From CAYXWM01 sp964468805 (GTDB taxonomy: Bacteria > Bacillota > Clostridia > Lachnospirales > WRBF01), in NCBI GenBank assembly GCA_964468805.1, contig CAYXWM010000097.1, positions 1 to 5,861 of the forward strand: a stretch of 5,861 nucleotides of DNA, in the 5' to 3' direction. Positions within the stretch are counted from its first letter, which is position 1; each line of letters begins with the position of its first letter. The translations under genes were made by a program, and so were the position numbers. Of the stretch, positions 1 through 5,861 are shown piece by piece. The notes under the pieces were generated by a model. The model saw only the letters and a list, made by a program, of their open reading frames with translations, made no database searches and was not told where the DNA came from.

Positions 1-910
1 TTTCCGGTTTCAACATTATAGCATGAATTACACCGGATTTCAACAGTTCTTTATCACCGGATTTTAAAGCCGGACGCAAATCCAATTCTTGGTCCGTATG
101 TAAACAGGGTTTTAAATAGCCCTCCGATGTTAAGCGAATTTTGTTGCATTGGTTGCAAAAGTGGTTGCTGATAGGTGAAATAAAGCCTATTCTGCCCTTG
201 GCACCGGGTATTTGATAATATGAAGCGACGGAGCCTTTTTCAAAACAGGGTATTAATTCGCCTGTTTTTTTCTTTATTTCTTTCCTGATTTCTTTAGCGG
301 ACATAAAGCTGTAAGGCAGGTCTGTATGAGCGGAACCTATGGGCATAAGCTCAATAAAGCGGACGTCTATGGGCTTATCTGCGGTGAGGTTTGCAAAGTC
401 ACAAATTTCGTCATCATTGAAGCCCTTCATGGCTACCACATTAAGCTTTACGGGGCTTAACCCTATTTCTGAGGCGGTGTATATTCCTTCCAAAACCGGT
501 TGTATGTCACCGCCTCTTGTTATATCAGTATATTTTTTCGGACAAAAAGTGTCAAGACTTATATTTATTCGTTTTAAGCCGGCAGCTTTCAGAGGTTTGG
601 CAAGTTTGGGCAATAATGTACCGTTGGTGGTCAGCCCTATATCCGAAATACCGTCGATAGCTGAAATTTTCTCAATCAATCCCACTATACCTTTTCTGAC
701 CAAAGGCTCGCCGCCGGTAATACGTACTTTGGTAATGCCCAATTCTGCGGCTGTTTCTGCAATTCTCACTATTTCTTCATAGGTTAAAATTTCGCTGTGG
801 CTGCGTTTTTCAACGCCTTGGGACGGCATACAATACTTGCAACGGTTATTGCATAAGTCCGTAACGGATATTCTCAAATAGGTAATATTTCTGTTAAAAC
901 TGTCCCTCAT
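1..910 (-). CDS. moaA: GTP 3',8-cyclase MoaA (radical SAM), C-terminus cut off by window edge
   Basis: MoaA is a cytoplasmic radical SAM enzyme that converts GTP to 3',8-cyclo-GTP, the first step of molybdopterin synthesis. My translation from the ATG at 910 gives 303 codons open to the left edge. It begins MRDSFNRNITYLRISVTDLC and carries the N-terminal cluster motif C20-x3-C24-x2-C27. It also has the SAM-binding GGEP (66-69), TTNGTLL (94-100), NISLDTF (116-122) and RFIELMPIG (184-192). The C-terminal second [4Fe-4S] motif, C252-x2-C255-x13-C269, binds near GTP in this family. The family is about 320-330 residues, so roughly 20 residues, including the usual terminal Gly-Gly, lie outside the window. 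The start is supported by a strong GGAGGTG site (916-922), 5 nt before the ATG. It is the third gene of a leftward cofactor cluster, 147 nt after the moeA fusion gene. All visible catalytic motifs are intact. Confidence 0.97.
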   Translation of the reverse strand, partial: MRDSFNRNITYLRISVTDLCNNRCKYCMPSQGVEKRSHSEILTYEEIVRIAETAAELGITKVRITGGEPLVRKGIVGLIEKISAIDGISDIGLTTNGTLLPKLAKPLKAAGLKRINISLDTFCPKKYTDITRGGDIQPVLEGIYTASEIGLSPVKLNVVAMKGFNDDEICDFANLTADKPIDVRFIELMPIGSAHTDLPYSFMSAKEIRKEIKKKTGELIPCFEKGSVASYYQIPGAKGRIGFISPISNHFCNQCNKIRLTSEGYLKPCLHTDQELDLRPALKSGDKELLKSGVIHAIMLKPE

Positions 911-1057
911 GGCTGCACCTCCGGTCTGTAAAAAGCATAACCTTTAGATAAATTCATCTTGAACTGTTCTTGACAGATATACAGAAAATGTTTTGCCTCA
1001 TGTATATCTGTTTAAAACAGACCTATCGCTTACATTACTCATATACTCTTTAGAGAT
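911..1057 (-). promoter_or_regulatory. Structured leader of moaA with competing helices next to the ribosome binding site
   Basis: The 147-nt spacer upstream of moaA holds several inverted repeats (minus-strand reading). Helix A pairs GGTCTGT (1023-1017) with ACAGACC (929-923); its 3' arm abuts the moaA Shine-Dalgarno GGAGGTG (922-916). Helix C is a perfect 10-bp stem, ACAGATATAC (1011-1002) with GTATATCTGT (982-973), with a 19-nt loop, and lies inside helix A. A small alternative hairpin, CTGTT/AACAG (1020-1008), uses arms of both A and C. Another, CTGT/ACAG (976-964), uses the 3' arm of C. So A+C and the small hairpins exclude each other, as in a translational switch. Moco riboswitches precede moaA in other bacteria, but I do not recognise that aptamer's conserved bases here. 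No U-run typical of a terminator follows. The pairing is seen in the sequence; the regulatory role is inferred. Confidence 0.4.
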
Positions 1058-2968
1058 TTATTTATTTTCAGCTATATTTCCGATTTCGGGGAATTCATAA
1101 CCGCCGGTGTTTTTAAGGTGGTTTTTAAATTCTTCGCTTCGCAGAGTTTCAATGAAACATTTTATCATTTCGGATTCAATAAATTCTTTAGGTATGGCGA
1201 AGTCATAGTCTTCGCTTCCTATAGGAATAAAATCAAGATCTAAAGCCTTTGCGGCGGAATATATGCCCATTCCGCAATCCGCCGAATTGCCCGCAACCGC
1301 GGCGGCAACAGCCATATGAGTGGTCATTTCTCTGTGGTAGCCGTTAATTAGGCTTTGGTCTATGTTGTTTTTTGATAATTGATAATCCGTAAGTATACGG
1401 GTTCCGGAGCCTTTTTGGCGATTAACGAAACGGATATTCTCCCGGGTTAAGTCATTTATTGATTTGATATTTAGAGGGTTACCTTTTTTGGTGATTATGC
1501 CTTGAATTCGTCTTACCCCTTTTATTAATATAATTTCTTTTTCGGGCAGGTATTTGCTAATATAACTTAAATTATATATACCGGTTTCCGTATCAAGCAA
1601 ATGTATGGGAGCAATGTGGGTTTCTCCGCGTTTCAGAGCCAAAAGCCCGGCTAGGCTTCCCGTATGAGCCGATGCTAAAAAGTATCCGAAATTTTTACCC
1701 ATAATACTGCTGATTATATCCAAAATCAAGTCATGACTGCCTATGGATACCATGGTTTTGCCGGTTTTATCAGGGTTGTCCACATTATGAACCAATACTT
1801 GCTCACCGGCTTCAAAACCTTCGGAATTTTTGGGGACTATAAGCAAGCCGTCGGAGCGTACCAAAGACATGGTTACTCCGGCACCTCTGTTAAGCGGAGC
1901 GGCTACGGTTTTGTCTCCTACTTTGCTTAAACTTACTCGGATATATTCTTTGTGTTTGAGTGAGGAGACAACACGTTTGGATAAGGTTGCCGAAAGGGAA
2001 TTTTGGGGTTGTGAGGTTTTTCTTGCAAGTTTATAAATTATGGGCTTTACGATTTCTTCAAATACCAAATAAGCCGAACCCGGATAACCGGGCAAACCTA
2101 TAACCGGCTTATTGTTTATCATTCCCAAAATCGTGGGCTTGCCCGGTTTTATGGAAATTCCGTGAACGAATACTTCGCCCAATTCGGCAATTACAGAGGA
2201 AGTGAAATCTTTTGTGCCTGCGGAAGAACCGGCAATAACCAGGACCACATGGTTTTCTGCTACAGATTGTGCGGCGGTATTTTTCAGCAGATCAAAGTCG
2301 TCCTTTATAGGAGAAATCCTATTGGAAATACAGCCGTAAGATTTAACCATTGAATCAAAAACCCATGAATTGGTGTCGAAGATTTTGCCGGGTTCAAGGG
2401 TTTCGTAGTCGTCTGTAATTTCCGAACCTGTGGGAATAATACCTACTCTTACCGGCTCGTAAACAGTAATATTCTGTATACCGCCTGCCAGAATTGCACC
2501 TATATCCACCGGTCTGATACAGTGATTTTCAGGGACTATCATTTCTCCGGCTACTATATCTTCTCCTATGGGGCGTATATGTTGCCAAGGAGAACAGGGT
2601 GAAATTATTTCTGCACAGTTTTCATCGGCATTGTAAACGTCTTCTATCATTATAACGGCATCAAAGGGTTCGGGGATTACATTTCCGGTATTGACATATA
2701 TAAAATCTGTGTCCTTTTTCAAAAGAACAGGATTATTTTCCTTTGCACCGTAGGTCTTTTTTGCTGTTACAGCAATTCCGTCCATAGCTGCAGCGTTATG
2801 ATTGGGAGAAGAAAGTCGGGCAAAAACCGGTTTTGCTGTAATCATTCCCGCTGCCTTACGAATGTCTGCTTCCACAGTTTTTACTATGTCTTGGGACAGC
2901 TTGGACAAATAATTCTCCAAAACAAATTCCATATCCGTATTGGTTAAGTAAATATTTTGTTTTTCCAT
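1058..2968 (-). CDS. MoeA-type molybdopterin molybdenumtransferase fused to a C-terminal PBP-like domain
   Basis: This 636-residue protein joins a MoeA module (about 1-395) to a periplasmic-binding-protein-like domain of the PF12727 type (about 405-625). MoeA proteins hydrolyse adenylyl-molybdopterin and insert molybdate (or tungstate) in the cytoplasm. Visible MoeA motifs are AAAMDG with D63, VNTGN with T94, IRPIGEDI (131-138), PTGSEI with E183, DTNSW (198-202), GSSAGTKD with D254, HGISIKPGKPT (269-279) and GLPGYPGSA (291-299). The second half has SHDLILDI (411-418), RQKGSGTR (517-524) and HMAVAAAVA (551-559), typical of the PBP-like fold. There is no signal peptide, so the domain should be cytoplasmic and may bind a ligand such as the oxyanion; that role is inferred. 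It lies 184 nt after the stand-alone moeA. The start at 2968 (MEKQNIYL) has only a weak TGTGAG site, but the N-terminus fits the family, and the next ATG (residue 13) has no better site. It differs from its paralogue at TGSE (usually TGDE). Confidence 0.93.
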   Translation of the reverse strand: MEKQNIYLTNTDMEFVLENYLSKLSQDIVKTVEADIRKAAGMITAKPVFARLSSPNHNAAAMDGIAVTAKKTYGAKENNPVLLKKDTDFIYVNTGNVIPEPFDAVIMIEDVYNADENCAEIISPCSPWQHIRPIGEDIVAGEMIVPENHCIRPVDIGAILAGGIQNITVYEPVRVGIIPTGSEITDDYETLEPGKIFDTNSWVFDSMVKSYGCISNRISPIKDDFDLLKNTAAQSVAENHVVLVIAGSSAGTKDFTSSVIAELGEVFVHGISIKPGKPTILGMINNKPVIGLPGYPGSAYLVFEEIVKPIIYKLARKTSQPQNSLSATLSKRVVSSLKHKEYIRVSLSKVGDKTVAAPLNRGAGVTMSLVRSDGLLIVPKNSEGFEAGEQVLVHNVDNPDKTGKTMVSIGSHDLILDIISSIMGKNFGYFLASAHTGSLAGLLALKRGETHIAPIHLLDTETGIYNLSYISKYLPEKEIILIKGVRRIQGIITKKGNPLNIKSINDLTRENIRFVNRQKGSGTRILTDYQLSKNNIDQSLINGYHREMTTHMAVAAAVAGNSADCGMGIYSAAKALDLDFIPIGSEDYDFAIPKEFIESEMIKCFIETLRSEEFKNHLKNTGGYEFPEIGNIAENK

Positions 2969-3152
2969 ATGCTCACATCATTTCATGGTGAAAGTGAATT
3001 CTTCAATTGTATTATTACTATTTATACAATTTCTTGAAAGATTTACAGAAATAAGTGTTATGCTTACCGGGCTTTTTCTCTATGTCTGTACGCGGAAAAT
3101 CGCCGCAAACTCAGAAAGAAAAAGTATAATCAATTTAGTATGAAGATATTGG
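2969..3152 (-). promoter_or_regulatory. Long spacer between the two moeA genes with three stem-loops
   Basis: This 184-nt gap between two same-strand genes has no ORF I can support. It contains three inverted repeats. The first (3072-3124) is an interrupted hairpin with CTTTTTCT/AGAAAAAG outside, TCTG/CAGA in the middle and GCGG/CCGC at the tip. The second (3005-3031) is a perfect 8-bp A+T stem, AATTGTAT/ATACAATT, with an 11-nt loop. The third (2973-2997) is described separately. No U-run follows the first hairpin in either direction, so it is not a standard terminator. The gap may hold a secondary promoter, but I found no convincing -35/-10 pair. The repeats are visible; any control of the downstream moeA fusion gene is inferred. 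Confidence 0.35.
2973..2997 (-). promoter_or_regulatory. Hairpin covering the weak ribosome binding site of the moeA fusion gene
   Basis: On the minus strand TCAC-TTTCA pairs with TGAAA and, after a 4-nt bulge (TGAT), with GTGA, around a 3-nt loop. This makes nine base pairs ending 4 nt before the ATG at 2968. The GTGA arm is part of TGTGAG, the only Shine-Dalgarno-like sequence in front of this start. The stem could lower translation of the fused MoeA relative to moeA (AGGGAG) and moaA (GGAGGTG), which have strong sites. The hairpin is seen directly; its effect is inferred. Confidence 0.3.
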
Positions 3153-4391
3153 TTACAATAATATTACTTCAACAAGTTCTCCTTTTTTTAAGCCTTCCTT
3201 TTTACTGTCCAATATTATATATCCGTCTGCGGAAAGAAGTTGAGAAACGGCACCGGATTTTGCGAAAATCGGGCTTGCAACGTATCCGCCGGTGCTTTCG
3301 GGGTTTCTTTGAAGGTTAACGTACTGTATGACGGTTCGACCTTCACCACCGTGTATATTGGATGAAATTTCGGCGGTTACTGTAATCTTTTTTTCGGTGG
3401 TGCCGAAATAATATTGTAAAATAAAAGGGGTAACTACTGTATTAAATACCGTTATGGCAGAAACAGGATGACCCGGCAGACCGAAAACCGGTTTGTTGTT
3501 AACCTTAGCTATAATTGTGGGCTTACCGGGTTTAAGGGCTATACCGTGAGTAAAAACACAGCCCGGCTGTATACTTTCCAGTACATCCTTGGTCATGTCT
3601 TTGTTTCCGGCAGAACTGCTTCCGGAAATGAGAAGTATGTCACAGTTGCTCAATTCTGTTTCAGCCAAGGATTTAAAGGCTTGGAAACTGTCATTTATGA
3701 CATGAATATTTTTGACTTCACAACCTATACTTTCAGCTAATGCGGCTATGGCATAGGAGTTAATATCACGGACTTGGCCCGGCAAGGGTGTTTGTTCCGG
3801 AGGGATAATCTCATCTCCGGTGGAAATAACGGTAATTATGGGCTTTTTGCAAACGGTGACTTGAGAATAACCACAGGAGGTAAGCATACCAACGTCTTTT
3901 GCTTCCGTTCGTTTCCCGGCTTTAAAGAGACAGGTGCCTTTTTTTGCATCCTCTCCACAGTCCATTACGCCCATTCCGGGAGCAGTGGGTTTACTGACAA
4001 TACAGGTGTTTTTATCAAGCAATTCCGTGTATTCGACCATTACCACCGCATCCGCACCTTTTGGCAACATTCCGCCGGTGGGTACGTAAGCGGTTTCACC
4101 GGGTTTTAAATGTATGGAACAGTCTTGTCCCATCTCCACCTGACCTACTATATCCAAAAAGGCAGGAATACTCTCGGAGGCTCCGAAAGTATCTGACGAG
4201 ATAACACAGTAACCGTCCACTACGGAACGGGCAAAAGCAGGTATATCCGCATCTGTAAAAATATCGGCTCCCAGATACCGACCCACGGCATTCCTTATGT
4301 TTATGGTTTCATACTTTTTTTCCAAACCCGAAAAGCAGCTATGCAATTTTTCGAAAACTTCGGGAAGTGTATTTACCTTTAACAGTTCCAT
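3153..4391 (-). CDS. moeA: Molybdopterin molybdenumtransferase MoeA (stand-alone)
   Basis: MoeA is a cytoplasmic enzyme that inserts molybdate into adenylylated molybdopterin, the last common step of cofactor synthesis. At 412 residues the protein matches the usual family length. Motifs in order are SVVDGY with D59, VPTGG with T105, GADAVVMVE (112-120), GEDAKKG (146-152), STGDEI with E194, VRDINSY (207-213), ISGSSSAGNKD with D265, THGIALKPGKPT (281-292) and GLPGHPVSA (304-312). These correspond to catalytic or binding positions known from E. coli MoeA (D59, T100, E188, D259). The C-terminal beta-barrel-like part (about 335-412) ends KKGELVEVILL. The arginine usually found just before GED is absent (VMDCGED), unlike the downstream paralogue (IRPIGED). 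The start at 4391 has AGGGAG 6 nt upstream. It is the first gene of the leftward cluster, about 116 nt from the proposed promoter. Two MoeA proteins in one cluster suggests divided roles, perhaps different metals or steps (inference). Confidence 0.95.
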   Translation of the reverse strand: MELLKVNTLPEVFEKLHSCFSGLEKKYETINIRNAVGRYLGADIFTDADIPAFARSVVDGYCVISSDTFGASESIPAFLDIVGQVEMGQDCSIHLKPGETAYVPTGGMLPKGADAVVMVEYTELLDKNTCIVSKPTAPGMGVMDCGEDAKKGTCLFKAGKRTEAKDVGMLTSCGYSQVTVCKKPIITVISTGDEIIPPEQTPLPGQVRDINSYAIAALAESIGCEVKNIHVINDSFQAFKSLAETELSNCDILLISGSSSAGNKDMTKDVLESIQPGCVFTHGIALKPGKPTIIAKVNNKPVFGLPGHPVSAITVFNTVVTPFILQYYFGTTEKKITVTAEISSNIHGGEGRTVIQYVNLQRNPESTGGYVASPIFAKSGAVSQLLSADGYIILDSKKEGLKKGELVEVILL

Positions 4392-4513
4392 ATTTGCTCC
4401 CTTAAAAGTTAAAATACAAATTATGCAAAGTAAATAAGAATAAATAATCCGATTACCGGAGGACGATTTGTTTAAAATAATACGAGTTCGATAAGAATTA
4501 ATTATATTAACTG

Positions 4514-4542
4514 ATGATAATACCTGTACGTTTACGTGTAAA
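4514..4542 (-). promoter_or_regulatory. Predicted sigma-70-type promoter of the moeA operon
   Basis: On the minus strand TTTACA (4542-4537) and TATCAT (4519-4514) are separated by exactly 17 nt. Each matches the TTGACA/TATAAT consensus at five of six positions. Transcription would start near 4507, giving a leader of about 116 nt before the moeA ATG at 4391. The -35 box lies inside the loop of an inverted repeat, and one arm of that repeat falls in the spacer, so a protein bound there would be expected to block initiation. Confidence 0.5.
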
Positions 4543-4560
4543 AACCATGTTTAAACGTAC
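4526..4560. promoter_or_regulatory. Perfect 9-bp inverted repeat over the moeA promoter, candidate operator
   Basis: GTACGTTTA (4526-4534) and TAAACGTAC (4552-4560) are perfect reverse complements separated by 17 nt. Inside the spacer a second overlapping dyad, TTTAC-GT-GTAAA (4531-4542), coincides with the leftward -35 box. The dyads are in the DNA directly; binding by a repressor is inferred from the position. Arm centres are about 26 bp apart, not a whole number of helical turns, so the inner dyad may be the real site. I do not recognise the motif as a known ModE-type site. Confidence 0.4.
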
Positions 4561-4848
4561 TTGCAATGTGAAATTACCTCGGGAATTAATTTGTTACGTA
4601 AATTGTTCGGATAAAATAAAATATTGTAAGTAATTATACTTAATGTAATTAATAAAGTAAAGAAACAGTATCAGGATTTATAACAAAAAACAAAAACTCT
4701 TCCGTGTAATAAAATACTCTTTACTAAAATTAAATTAACCGGTAAAGTAAAAGAATAAAATTTTAACCTAAACCCCATATTCTTGAAATAAAAATAACAA
4801 GCAAATAACCTTGAAACTAACAGCATGTTATGATACGGAGAATAAATC

Positions 4849-5772
4849 ATGTATGAATGTTCTTGTTGGGATATATTTTTGGTAACCGCAGGTTTTGCGG
4901 TTATGAGTTACGCAATATTTATGTACTTTAAATTGAGCAAGAGTATGCAGGCTGTAAAAGAGCAAATAGATAAACTGAGCATAGTGCTGTTTAGGCTTTA
5001 TATAGTCTTGATGGTATTCTTTCTTATCGGATATGCCGTATTTGATGTTTTAATGATATACGCCATAGATTACGGCTATATACAACTGATAAGTTATATA
5101 TTTTTTTTCGGTGCAATTTTCGTTTTTATCGGTATATTTGTTCAAACAAGGCTTACGGATTGTATCTTTAAGAGCAATTCCCAAATGGTATTTACCCTGG
5201 TAAACGCCGTTGAAGCCAGAGACGCCAACCTAAAAGGACATTCTGTGCATGTTATGGGCGTTTCTTTGCTTATTTATGACAGTATGGATAAGTCAAAAGT
5301 CTCTGCAATAAACAGGCAAAAGTTCCAGTATGCCTGTATACTTCACGATATAGGGAAAATGGGTATACCCGAGCATATTTTGAATAAGCCTTCTAAATTG
5401 GATGATGCAGAATGGGAATTAATGAGACAACATCCAAAAATAGGTATAGATATTTTAAGTTCCATAAAGGGACTGGACGAAATCAGAAATTGGATTTTAT
5501 ATCATCACGAACGATATGACGGAAACGGTTATTATAAATTAAAGGGCAGGGAAATACCCTTTGCTTCCAGAATAATTTGCGTAGCCGATTCATATTCGGC
5601 TATAGTAATGCGTCGTTCCTACAAGAAAGAAACCAATCATGAAAAAGCTTTGGAAATAATGAAGGAATGTGTGGGTACACAATTTGACCCCTATGTGTTT
5701 TCCGTATTTGAAAGTATCCCAAAAGAAAAATTGTCGGAATTGTTTAAAGAAAGTATAGTGGATAAAGGATAA
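4849..5772 (+). CDS. Membrane-anchored HD-GYP domain protein, probable cyclic-di-GMP phosphodiesterase
   Basis: The 307-residue protein has three hydrophobic helices (about 7-27, 45-73 and 78-101). The lysine-rich 28-42 loop predicts N-out topology with the C-terminal domain in the cytoplasm. The HD-GYP domain spans about 112-290. It shows EARDANLKGH with H131, HDIGK with H166, D167 and K170, QHPKIG with H195, HHER with H219/H220, DGNGYY (224-229), VADSYS with D247, and GTQFDP (276-281). HD-GYP enzymes hydrolyse cyclic-di-GMP using a metal centre bound by these His/Asp residues, all of which appear present. The GYP motif reads GYY, and the usual aspartate after D-x-Y is serine (DSYSA). The residue four before H131 is N127, where trinuclear members have glutamate, so a binuclear centre is more likely (inference). 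CGGAG at 4836-4840, 8 nt before the ATG, supports the start. It is transcribed away from the moeA cluster. The membrane part is not a domain I recognise and may sense a signal. Confidence 0.9.
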   Translation: MYECSCWDIFLVTAGFAVMSYAIFMYFKLSKSMQAVKEQIDKLSIVLFRLYIVLMVFFLIGYAVFDVLMIYAIDYGYIQLISYIFFFGAIFVFIGIFVQTRLTDCIFKSNSQMVFTLVNAVEARDANLKGHSVHVMGVSLLIYDSMDKSKVSAINRQKFQYACILHDIGKMGIPEHILNKPSKLDDAEWELMRQHPKIGIDILSSIKGLDEIRNWILYHHERYDGNGYYKLKGREIPFASRIICVADSYSAIVMRRSYKKETNHEKALEIMKECVGTQFDPYVFSVFESIPKEKLSELFKESIVDKG

Positions 5773-5861
5773 CTTATGTATTTAAGGTATAAAAATAACA
5801 CCGGTCAGTGAACAGAACCCCGTAAAACGGACATTGAAATAAAAGCACCTCCTATTGTAGA
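5773..5861. other. Right-edge tail after the HD-GYP gene, no supported gene
   Basis: I see only an 11-codon plus-strand frame (ATG at 5776) and a weak 4-bp hairpin CCGT/ACGG (5820-5830) with no T-run, so no convincing terminator. On the minus strand the last bases contain AGGAGGTG (about 5847-5854), resembling a ribosome binding site, but any ATG after it leads only to a very short frame. The same strand is open from the right edge to a TGA near 5807 and could be the end of a gene from outside; 18 residues are too few to judge. Confidence 0.3.

Larger units (their letters stand above)
4392..4848. other. Divergent A+T-rich intergenic region, no gene
   Basis: These 457 bases separate the leftward moeA cluster from the rightward HD-GYP gene and are much richer in A+T than the coding parts. 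I see no coding region. Besides the leftward promoter and its inverted repeat, it holds smaller dyads: TTACGTAA (4594-4601), TAAGTA/TACTTA (4627-4642), CTTTAC/GTAAAG (4719-4747) and TAACA/TGTTA (4818-4830, just before the HD-GYP ribosome binding site). A short G+C hairpin, TCCG/CGGA, lies in the moeA leader near 4448-4460. For the rightward gene, only weak promoter matches are visible (TTTACT 4720 with TAAAGT 4743; TTGAAA 4783 with TAACCT 4806). Confidence 0.6.

Noticed and set aside
339..782. 147-codon plus-strand open frame
   Set aside because: It lies opposite moaA, whose minus-strand translation has all radical SAM and Fe-S motifs; the plus product has no recognisable domain and no good ribosome binding site.
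973..1007. 15-codon minus-strand frame beginning MRQNIF inside the moaA leader
   Set aside because: It starts in the loop of the 10-bp hairpin with no Shine-Dalgarno, and its resemblance to the MEKQNIY start of the fusion protein is too short to mean anything.
911..1057. Known Moco riboswitch
   Set aside because: Position upstream of moaA fits, but I could not match the conserved bases of the E. coli-type aptamer by eye; only generic pairing is supported.
1733..2353. Three short plus-strand open frames (1733-1930, 1830-2036, 2162-2353)
   Set aside because: They are opposite the conserved MoeA part of the fusion gene, overlap each other, and show no family motif.
3072..3124. Intrinsic terminator after moeA
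   Set aside because: The stem is interrupted, and no run of T follows it on either strand.
3468..4109. Two plus-strand open frames (3468-3740 and 3774-4109)
   Set aside because: They are antisense to conserved MoeA motifs and look like composition shadows.
5776..5811. Small protein gene after the HD-GYP gene
   Set aside because: Only 11 codons, with no ribosome binding site and no recognisable content.
5807..5861. C-terminal end of a minus-strand gene entering from the right
   Set aside because: The frame is open for only 18 residues to a TGA, too short to support; the AGGAGGTG in it may equally be a chance ribosome-binding-site match.

Overview
The window looks like chromosomal DNA of a low-GC, probably strictly anaerobic member of the Bacillota (Clostridia-like). 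This is inferred from A+T-rich codon choice, strong Shine-Dalgarno sites of the AGGAGG type, TAA stops, and a pair of MoeA paralogues of which one carries a C-terminal periplasmic-binding-protein-like domain, an arrangement known from anaerobic Clostridia and archaea. No ribosomal RNA or other taxonomic marker is present, so the genus cannot be named.

From the left edge to 4391 all genes are on the minus strand and form a molybdenum (or tungsten) cofactor cluster. In transcription order these are a stand-alone MoeA (4391-3153), a MoeA fused to a PBP-like domain (2968-1058), and MoaA (910 to beyond the left edge, about 303 residues visible). MoaA starts the pathway by rearranging GTP. The MoeA proteins finish it by inserting the metal oxyanion into adenylylated molybdopterin. 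The middle steps (MoaC, MoaD/E, MoeB, Mog/MoaB) are not in the window and may lie to the left. The genes are separated by 184 and 147 nt spacers, both with inverted repeats that suggest RNA structure near ribosome binding sites.

From 4392 to 4848 lies a very A+T-rich divergent intergenic region. It holds a credible leftward sigma-70-type promoter for the moeA operon, overlapped by a perfect 9-bp inverted repeat (GTACGTTTA, 17 nt, TAAACGTAC). Four ACGT cores fall within about 72 bp, which looks like an operator region.

On the plus strand, 4849-5772 encodes a 307-residue membrane protein with three N-terminal transmembrane helices and a cytoplasmic HD-GYP domain, probably a cyclic-di-GMP phosphodiesterase. 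The metal ligands are present, but the GYP signature is GYY. It has no evident functional tie to the cofactor genes other than sharing the intergenic region. The last 89 bases hold no gene I can support.

No mobile element, CRISPR array, tRNA or rRNA was seen. The most interesting points are the putative operator over the moeA promoter, the mutually exclusive helices in the moaA leader, and the two divergent MoeA paralogues with a possible ligand-sensing or oxyanion-binding module on one.
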